From: Streptomyces sp. NBC_01317
GTDB taxonomy: Bacteria; Actinomycetota; Actinomycetes; Streptomycetales; Streptomycetaceae
Length of the DNA: 64,000 nt
Assembly (NCBI RefSeq): GCF_035961655.1
Contig: NZ_CP108393.1
Location: 7,897,501 to 7,961,500, forward strand
Direction: 5' to 3'
Shown here in pieces: positions 58,474-64,000 of the stretch. The position numbers and the translations under genes were made by a program. The number at the start of each line of letters is the position of its first letter. Position 1 is the first letter of the stretch. The notes below the pieces were generated by a model, which saw nothing but the letters and a program-made list of their open reading frames with translations, was not told the origin of the DNA and did not search any database.

Positions 58474-59145
58474 CTACGGTCGGCGCGGGCCGAGCCACCG
58501 CACGGCGCGGCGGAGCAGTTCGACGTGTTCCGGGGCCTCGAACGACCTGACGTCGTGGCCCAGGGCGTCGTACAGCACGCGGCTCTCCCCGGCCGTGCGG
58601 GTCCAAACGAGGGGATGCGTCGCGCCGTTCTCCGTGTGCACGTACAGAGGGGAGATCCCGACGTCCGGTACGAAGTCCAGGTCGGTGTAACGCTCGTCGA
58701 AGATCCAGAATTCTTCGAGGTTCTCGGTGAGGGGGTGTTGCGGGGTGCTCCTTCGGATCAGGGTCCGCCCGATCGGGGGATGGAAGCTTGTCCCGGGCTT
58801 CCAGGTCCCGCCGAGTGCGGACCGCCAGGTCGGCAGGCCCGGAAAGGCGACGGCGGAGCTGTGCATGGCCAGCAGGCCGCCGCCGCGCGCGAGGAAACCG
58901 TCGAGAAGGTGTCCGAAGGCCGCGTCGTCGGGGACCGGCTCCGAGCGGTCGGCGCTTGCGTTCACGGCCAGCACGTCGGCGTTCCCGATCCGGGCACCGA
59001 GGTCGTCGAGGGAGGTCACGACGGTGACCTCGTTCTCCTCGCCCAGTGCCCCGGCCAGCGCGGCGCTCGTCTCCTGGAGCGGGTGCCATGGATCGGAGTG
59101 CTGCCCCTCACCGCTCAGAACGACGACGTGGGTCGAGTTGGTCAT
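58474..59145 (-). CDS. ThuA-domain protein
   Basis: A 223-residue ThuA-like protein (trehalose utilisation, glutamine-amidotransferase-like fold): VVVLSGEGQHSDPWHPLQETS, GGGLLAMHSSAVAFPGLPTWRSALGG, FWIFDERYTDLDF, and ALGHDVRSFEAPEH near the C-terminus. Members are linked with trehalose and other sugar metabolism; catalysis is not established. It is on the same strand as the amidohydrolase gene, 175 bases downstream of its stop. ATG 59145 is the first Met and is used. Confidence 0.87.
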   Translation of the reverse strand: MTNSTHVVVLSGEGQHSDPWHPLQETSAALAGALGEENEVTVVTSLDDLGARIGNADVLAVNASADRSEPVPDDAAFGHLLDGFLARGGGLLAMHSSAVAFPGLPTWRSALGGTWKPGTSFHPPIGRTLIRRSTPQHPLTENLEEFWIFDERYTDLDFVPDVGISPLYVHTENGATHPLVWTRTAGESRVLYDALGHDVRSFEAPEHVELLRRAVRWLGPRRP

Positions 59146-59320
59146 CCCGTCCTCCCTCTTCCTCTCTCATGACGGATCGTCCCGCAACGTCCGGGAGACC
59201 GCTGCCGAGTCCGTCCGGTCGGCGACAACCCCGGGGCGGGCGCGGGGATTCCCGCCGGCCGGGGGACGCCGGATCGCACCGGCCCGTGACCTCGGTCCGC
59301 CACGGGACCGGGTGGCTTCG

Positions 59321-60835
59321 TCAGCCCGTGCGGTACGTCCATCGGCCGGCCAGGAGTGTGCCGGACACCGGCATGTCCCGCAGCTCGCGCGCGGACAGAC
59401 GTGCCGGGTCGTACGCGGTGAGCACCAGGTCGGCGGGGTCCCCGACCCGCAGTCCGCGCCGCCCGCCGGAGGCGGCCGCGAGCGCGTCGTCCAGGCCGAT
59501 CGCCTGCTCGGGGTGCCACGGGTCGCGTCCGTCAGGACCCGAACGGTGCACGGCTGCCGCGATGCCGTACCACGGATCCAGAGGGGAGACCGGTGCGTCC
59601 GAGCCGAACTCCAGCGTCGCCCCGGCGCGGAGCAACTCGGCGTACGCGTACGACCGGTCGGTCCGCCCGGCCCAGTGGTGGTCGGCGATGTCCCGGTCGT
59701 CCGGGGCGTGGGCCGGCTGGATGCCCAGCACCAGCCCCGGCGTGGCGAAGCGGGGGAGGTCCGCACGGTTGATCAGCTGGGCGTGTTCGATCCGGCCCGG
59801 GCAGCCGACCTCCTCGAACGCGTCCAGGGCGAGGGTGTTGGCCCGGTCACCGATCGCGTGCACCGCGGAGTGGATGCCGTGCGCGGCCGCGCGCGCCATG
59901 AGCCGCGCCAGCTCCTCCGGAGGGGTCTGGAGAATGCCGTGCCGTTCCCCGGGCCTGGCGGCGCCGGGATACGGATCGGCGCACAGCGCGGTCCGCGTGT
60001 TGAGCGAGCCGTCCACGAAGAGTTTGAGCGGACCGACGCGCGCCAGCCCGCCGGTGCCCGGCAGCACGTCGCCGGTCCGCCGGCCCTCCTCGATCGCCCG
60101 CTCCAGATGGCTCGGATAGACGGAGCAGCTGACACGGACGTCCAGGGGCGCGGCGGAGGCGCGGCGGGACCAGTCGGCGATGTTGTCGGCGTACTCGAAG
60201 TCCAGGAGGCCGACGACGCCCCGGGCCGCGGCGGCGCGTACGGCGTCCCGGACCCAGCGGTCGACCACCTCGGGACCCGCCTGGGCGAGGCGCGCCACCC
60301 CGTCGAGGCACGCCTGTTCGCGCAGCACGCCGGTCGGGTGGCCAGGCTGGCCGATCCGGAGCAGGGCGGCCCGGCCGAACCACGCCGTGTGCAGGTCGTT
60401 GCTGACGAGCGCCACGGCATGACCGGTGCCCTCGGACCACGTGAGCAGCGAGGGATCCGGCGCGTCGGGCCACAACCCGTCGCGGAAGCCGAACCCGATG
60501 AGCGGCTCGTCCGGTGTGTGGTGCCCGTCGCGCGCGGCGGCGGCCATGATGTCCGCCGCCGCGCGTGCGGAGTCTGCCCCGGACAGGTCGACGCGGCGGC
60601 GCGCGCTGGCCCACTGGACACTGTGCACGTGTGCGTCCCAGAAGCCGGGGAGCACGGTGAGGCCCCTGGCGTCCACGATCTCGGCCCCGGGAGGCGGAGT
60701 GGTGTCCGTACCGACGGCGGTGATCCGGCCGCCGGTCAGCACGAGGTCGCCGACCGGTCCGCCGGAGCCGAGGCGTATCCGGCGCAGCACCAGCGGGGCG
60801 GCGGCCTCTTCGGAGGGGGCGCGTGTGTCACTCAC
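59321..60835 (-). CDS. Amidohydrolase (YtcJ-like)
   Basis: A 504-residue metal-dependent amidohydrolase: ADAHVHS-type metal motif (FWDAHVHSVQWA), GFGFRDGLWPD, a HAIGDRANTLALDAF metal His, IEHAQLI and GSDAPVSPLDP (Asp ligand). The YtcJ group hydrolyses amides or cyclic compounds; substrate unknown. GTG 60835 overlaps the stop of the PaiB-like gene by eight bases, so the two are co-translated. It reads away from PaiB toward ThuA. Confidence 0.9.
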   Translation of the reverse strand: MSDTRAPSEEAAAPLVLRRIRLGSGGPVGDLVLTGGRITAVGTDTTPPPGAEIVDARGLTVLPGFWDAHVHSVQWASARRRVDLSGADSARAAADIMAAAARDGHHTPDEPLIGFGFRDGLWPDAPDPSLLTWSEGTGHAVALVSNDLHTAWFGRAALLRIGQPGHPTGVLREQACLDGVARLAQAGPEVVDRWVRDAVRAAAARGVVGLLDFEYADNIADWSRRASAAPLDVRVSCSVYPSHLERAIEEGRRTGDVLPGTGGLARVGPLKLFVDGSLNTRTALCADPYPGAARPGERHGILQTPPEELARLMARAAAHGIHSAVHAIGDRANTLALDAFEEVGCPGRIEHAQLINRADLPRFATPGLVLGIQPAHAPDDRDIADHHWAGRTDRSYAYAELLRAGATLEFGSDAPVSPLDPWYGIAAAVHRSGPDGRDPWHPEQAIGLDDALAAASGGRRGLRVGDPADLVLTAYDPARLSARELRDMPVSGTLLAGRWTYRTG

Positions 60836-61451
60836 CGGGCACCAGCACCTGCCGCATGGCCTCGGCGAGAGCGGGGTCGGCGTGCGGGGCCTCGCCGTCC
60901 AGTGCGTCCGTCACGCGGAGCGCGACCTCACGCGGCTCCTCCTGGCTGAGCTTGCGCCTGCCCACCACCCGGGACGGCCGCAGCCGGAACGCGGTGGTGT
61001 GCCCGGCGATCGCGCGGGCGTACTCCCTGACGCTGTCCAGCCGCCAGGGCCGGGGCCGTACCGCTTCGAAGTGGTCGACCGTGCGCCGCAGCACGTCGTA
61101 CGTCTCCTCCGCACCGAGCAGCGTGGGGCGGCCGTACAGGTGCGCGACGACGAAGTTCCAGGTCGGCACGTGCGGGCCCACCTGATACACGCTGGGGGAG
61201 ATGTAGCCGTTGGGGCCCTCGACCACGACGGCCACGTCGTGTGCGCCGAGTTCGTGCCGCAGCGCGTCGGTACGTGCCAGGTGTCCGACCACGGTCAGGC
61301 CGTCCTCGTCCGGCTCGATGATCAGCGGCAGGTGCGAGATCTGCGGGTCGCCGTGACCGAGGGCGCTGACCAGGGTCACCCAGCCGTGCGCCTCGATCAG
61401 GGTCCGCAACGCGGTCGGTTCGGTCAGGGCGTAGATCTGTTGATCCAGCAT
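60828..61451 (-). CDS. PaiB-like FMN-binding protein
   Basis: A 207-residue FMN-binding split-barrel protein of the PaiB family: EAHGWVTLVSALGHGDPQISHLPLI, then VVVEGPNGYISPSVYQ, VPTWNFVVAHLYG and KLSQEEPREV. Described as a negative regulator or oxidoreductase in Bacillus; here the role is unknown. GGGGGA precedes ATG 61451. The open frame continues to 63275 because of codon bias and the frameshifted PucR gene upstream; a PaiB-PucR fusion is not supported. Confidence 0.88.
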   Translation of the reverse strand: MLDQQIYALTEPTALRTLIEAHGWVTLVSALGHGDPQISHLPLIIEPDEDGLTVVGHLARTDALRHELGAHDVAVVVEGPNGYISPSVYQVGPHVPTWNFVVAHLYGRPTLLGAEETYDVLRRTVDHFEAVRPRPWRLDSVREYARAIAGHTTAFRLRPSRVVGRRKLSQEEPREVALRVTDALDGEAPHADPALAEAMRQVLVPGE

Positions 61452-61594
61452 CGCTGTCCCCCAGGGCTCGGGTTTGTCGTCCCGGACAACGTTAGGCGGG
61501 CGCTGGACAACCGAATCATGGAGGCGGAGCAAAAAGGAGGACACGATCTGTCGGCGCCGACAAACCGTGCGCCTGCCTGCCCGTCGGTGGCCGG

Positions 61595-63176
61595 TCAGCT
61601 CGTGATCTGGTGCAGGCGCAGCTGGAGCCAGGTGACCAGCCGGGTGTCCGGTTCGTCCAGGTCCAGGCCGAACAGCTCCTGGACGCGTCGGATCCGGCAG
61701 CGCAGGGTGTTCTCGTGGACGCCCAGCCGTCCCGCTGCCGGGAGCGCCTCGCCGAAGGCATCCAGGTAGGCCGGCAGCGACGGGGCGTACGTGGTCGCGC
61801 GGGACCGGTCGTGCTCGATGATCGCCTGCACCGGACCGGGTGTCGGATCGTCCGACGCGGCGCCGTGCTCGGTCAGTTCCAGCAGAGCACCCGGCTGCGG
61901 ACGTCGGCGACGGTGGCGACCTTGCTCGTGCCGATCCCCACGTGCAGGGTGAGGCCGGTGCTGCGCTCCACCGTCGCCGCGACGCTCTCCGCGAACTGGA
62001 CCACCCGCTGCTCGGCACCGGCACCGGCATCGGTACGGGTCGGCAGCAGCGCGTACACAAGACCGCGGGCCGCCGTGCACACGCCTGCGGGTGCCACGCC
62101 TCGCAGTACAGGGTGACGAGGTCGACGATGCGGGCACTGCCCAGGCCCGGCATGTCCTCCGGAGCCGCCTGGGCGATGGCCAGGACGGAGACGGGCGTGT
62201 CGACGGCCATCGCCGGCCGGGCGGCTGCGGTGTTCCCGGACACCGTGCCGTCCAGGAGCGACACCAGCGCCTCGGCACGATTCCACCGGTCAGGGTCGCG
62301 CCGGCTGCGGGCCCTGAGCAGGTGCAGTGCCGAGATCTTCGCAGGCTCCTCCAGGGCGGCCTCCGCCCCCTCGCCGAGCGGTGGCGTCCCGTCGAGCGCC
62401 CACAGCAGCCCGAGGAGCTGCGGCCCCGTCCGTACCGCGATCGCCAGCCGGTTCACATGGTCGCCGGTGGGCGTGACGAACCGCACCGGCCCTTCGGCGC
62501 GCCACACCCGCCGGTACTCGTCGATGTTGGTCGGCCTGTCCGGCGTCCGCCGGCCGAGGATGCCCTGCCGCCGGATGTCGTCGATCTCCTGGTGCGGCAG
62601 GTTGGAGTAGGCCGGCACATGCCCGCGCGGATCCTCGATCGTGATCGCCCCACCGACCTGGTAGGCGATGGCGTTGGCGAGCGGGAACAGGTCGCCGATG
62701 CCGATCGAGGGATAGGCGGTCCCGGCCGGCCCCACGACGCCGGCGGCGGCCGTGACCAGGCTGTCGAAGTGGCGCCAGGGCATGTCGTCCGGGGCGACGA
62801 GCAGCGCCACGCCGGCCGGCTCGGCGGCGCTGACCGCCCGGGTGAGGTCGGCCCCGCGCGCCTTGACGACAACCGCGCTGTACGGCGCGTCCCGCGCGTC
62901 CCGGATCGCCCGGAGCGACTCGTCCCGCCCCGGCGCGCCCCCGACGAGCAGCAGGAGACCGCCCGGCTGGTCGGGCACCGGCTCGTCGGGGTCGTGGATC
63001 ACCTGCTGTCCGGCGAGGACGTCCTCGCCGTACGGCGCACACGCGACCTGGAGGACGAGCGGACCGAGTGTCTCGCGCAGCCGGCGCAGCGTCGTACTGT
63101 CCGACTTGTCATGGTCCCGCGCCGCGTGCTCCCCTGCCTCGACGTCCGGCAGGGACGGGCCTGAATCGCTCGGCAT
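61595..63176 (-). pseudogene. Frameshifted PucR-family regulator
   Basis: The N-terminal half is in one frame from ATG 63176 (RLRETLGPLVLQVACAPYG, GVALLVAPDDMPWRHFDS, NIDEYRRVWRAEGPVRFVTPTGDHVNRL) to LVTLYCEAWHPQA near 62100. The middle (LLPTRTDAGAGAEQRVVQF, LHVGIGTSK) is in a second frame, and the C-terminus (GRLGVHENTLRCRIRRVQELFGLDLDEPDTRLVTWLQLR, the HTH) is in a third. The middle also lacks about 20 residues normally following GIGS. Two frameshifts and the deletion point to decay. PucR proteins activate catabolic genes; the target here would have been nearby, perhaps PaiB. Confidence 0.8.
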
Positions 63177-63180
63177 CGGC

Positions 63181-63253
63181 CCGTCCTGGGCACAGGCCAG
63201 GTCGGGGCTCTCCGGACCGTCCCTGGGCACGGGCCAGGTCGGGGCTCTCCGGA
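63181..63253. repeat. 36/37-bp tandem duplication
   Basis: CCGTCCTGGGCACAGGCCAG and the following 16 bases (63181-63216) repeat almost exactly at 63217-63253 with three small changes. TCCGGA palindromes recur through and after it. It lies between the PucR pseudogene and the VOC gene. Confidence 0.9.
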
Positions 63254-63290
63254 CCGTCCGGATTCCCCGGACCATCCGGACGCTCGGACC

Positions 63291-63701
63291 TCAGGCCTTC
63301 GGCTCCGTGAAGCGGATGTGGTTGCCGAAGGGGTCGCGGAGGCCGCAGTCGATTCCGTACGGGCGGTCGGTCGGCTCCTCCGTGAACTCGACGCCCCGGC
63401 CGACCAGCGTCTCGTACGTCTTGCGGCAGTCGCCCGTGCTGAAGATGAGGTGTCCGCCGACCGCGCCCTTGGTCAGCAGCTCGCGGACCTGCCCCGCCGT
63501 CTCCTCGGACATCGCCGGGGGACCCGGCTTCTCCAGCATGATCTGGCGGTCGGGTTGACCCGGGACGTTGACGGTCAGCCAGCGCATGAAGCCCATGTCG
63601 ATGTCGGCGTTGACCTCCAGGCCGAGCTTGCCGACGTAGAAGTCGAGGGCTTCGTCCTGGTCGAGGACGTAGATCTGTGAGTGTGTGATCGCGTTGAACA
63701 T
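63291..63701 (-). CDS. VOC-family protein
   Basis: A 136-residue glyoxalase/bleomycin-resistance superfamily protein. Two beta-alpha-beta-beta-beta units are present: HSQIYVLDQDEALDFYVGKLGLEV and HLIFSTGDCRKTYETLVGRGVEF, with GLRDPFGNHIRFTE at the end. His8 and the final Glu would be metal ligands. Function (dioxygenase, glyoxalase, antibiotic binding) is unknown. ATG 63701 starts the conserved MFNAITHSQIYV. The partial AraC gene is 98 bases upstream on the same strand. Confidence 0.88.
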   Translation of the reverse strand: MFNAITHSQIYVLDQDEALDFYVGKLGLEVNADIDMGFMRWLTVNVPGQPDRQIMLEKPGPPAMSEETAGQVRELLTKGAVGGHLIFSTGDCRKTYETLVGRGVEFTEEPTDRPYGIDCGLRDPFGNHIRFTEPKA

Positions 63702-63799
63702 GTGTGTCACGCTACCGGCCGGGTCGGACGGAAACTTATCCAAAACTGCTCGTTCGGCGGATGCCACGGCCGTACGGATGCCACAGGCGGTGGAGACGG

Positions 63800-64000
63800 T
63801 CAGGCGCTCGGCCGGGTCCACGCCATCGTGAAACACGTGGGTACAGCCGTGCCCACGGCCGCGTCCCTGGCCTCCTTGCGGTACGTCCTCGGGGACCGGC
63901 CCACGATGTCGCGGAACGTACGGCTGAAGGTCCCCGGGCTGCCGAAGCCGACCTGGAAGCAGATGTCCGTCACACTGCGGTCGGTGTCCCGCAGCAGGAA
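63800..64000 (-). CDS. AraC-family regulator (partial, C-terminus only)
   Basis: The last 66 codons of an AraC-type regulator; the rest is outside the window. The second helix-turn-helix is visible: DRSVTDICFQVGFGSPGTFSRTFRDIVGRSPRTYRKEA. The PGTF element is the usual recognition-helix segment with Ser/Leu changed to Pro-Gly. It lies upstream of the VOC gene on the same strand, a common pairing in Streptomyces. Confidence 0.85.
   Translation of the reverse strand, partial: FLLRDTDRSVTDICFQVGFGSPGTFSRTFRDIVGRSPRTYRKEARDAAVGTAVPTCFTMAWTRPSA

Noticed and set aside
60828..63275. An 815-residue open frame joining a PucR-like N-terminus to the PaiB-like protein
   Set aside because: The frame passes through the PucR middle and HTH out of frame, and PaiB has its own ATG and ribosome site at 61451. 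It is a codon-bias artefact over a frameshifted gene.
1..64000. tRNA, rRNA, CRISPR, IS or prophage genes
   Set aside because: No transposase, integrase, phage structural motifs, spaced direct repeats or tRNA-like cloverleaf were recognised on either strand.

Overview
The window reads as a chromosomal stretch of a high-GC actinomycete, most likely Streptomyces or a close relative. The signs are very strong G/C bias at third codon positions, frequent GTG starts, TANNNT promoter elements placed 6-7 bases from start codons, Streptomyces-type -35/-10 pairs (TTGACC with a 17-base spacer and TAGGCT or TACGGT), and families typical of the genus (bxl-type beta-xyloside operon, DUF1684, CGNR, WYL, PucR, PAS/GAF/SpoIIE proteins). 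I found no rRNA, tRNA, CRISPR array, prophage or insertion sequence. The gene mix of regulators, oxidoreductases and secreted proteins suggests an accessory or arm-like region rather than a core housekeeping block.

Layout, 1-13 kb: a truncated M28 peptidase, a tyrosine/dual-specificity phosphatase, a tiny secreted protein, a secreted six-repeat cysteine protein whose signal peptide carries a 15-bp minisatellite, an ArsR-like regulator below a PLP aminotransferase of the cysteine-desulfurase-like type, a metallophosphoesterase, a deazaflavin-type/hemerythrin fusion, an SDR with an altered catalytic motif, a decayed M1 aminopeptidase, a secreted SGNH hydrolase and a small membrane protein ending at a double hairpin. 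13-20 kb: an aldo/keto reductase and a complete peptide-type ABC importer led by a DUF1684 gene. 20-34 kb: an unrecognised Pro/Ala-rich protein, DedA, a ribbon-helix-helix/Doc-like toxin-antitoxin pair with an operator over its -10, cyclophilin with a strong terminator, a CHRD lipoprotein, TetR plus DJ-1, a CoA transferase, a GT-C-like membrane protein, a putatively exported histidine/phenylalanine ammonia-lyase homologue with an abnormal MIO motif, and DUF1275.

33-50 kb is rich in signalling and small regulatory units: PAS, ACT and PAS/GAF/SpoIIE/HATPase proteins; a WYL regulator divergent from an NmrA-type protein; VOC; a quinone oxidoreductase behind a 25-bp dyad; an ABC-F ATPase behind a leader with its own short ORF; and three regulator/target units in which matching palindromes can be read directly (ArsR with a PRISE-type reductase, TetR with NmrA/NTF2, TetR with an SDR). 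51-58 kb: a LacI regulator divergent from a sugar ABC importer and a GH3 glycosidase, which together form a bxl-like operon for taking up and cleaving short beta-linked (xylo)oligosaccharides. 58-64 kb: isochorismatase-like hydrolase, ThuA, amidohydrolase, PaiB-like FMN protein, a frameshifted PucR regulator, VOC, and the C-terminus of an AraC regulator.

Three genes (M1 peptidase, a Cys-rich protein and PucR) are frameshifted. In M1 and PucR there are also internal deletions, so these are real decay. The single-base slip in the Cys-rich gene lies in a G6 run and could be a sequencing error.
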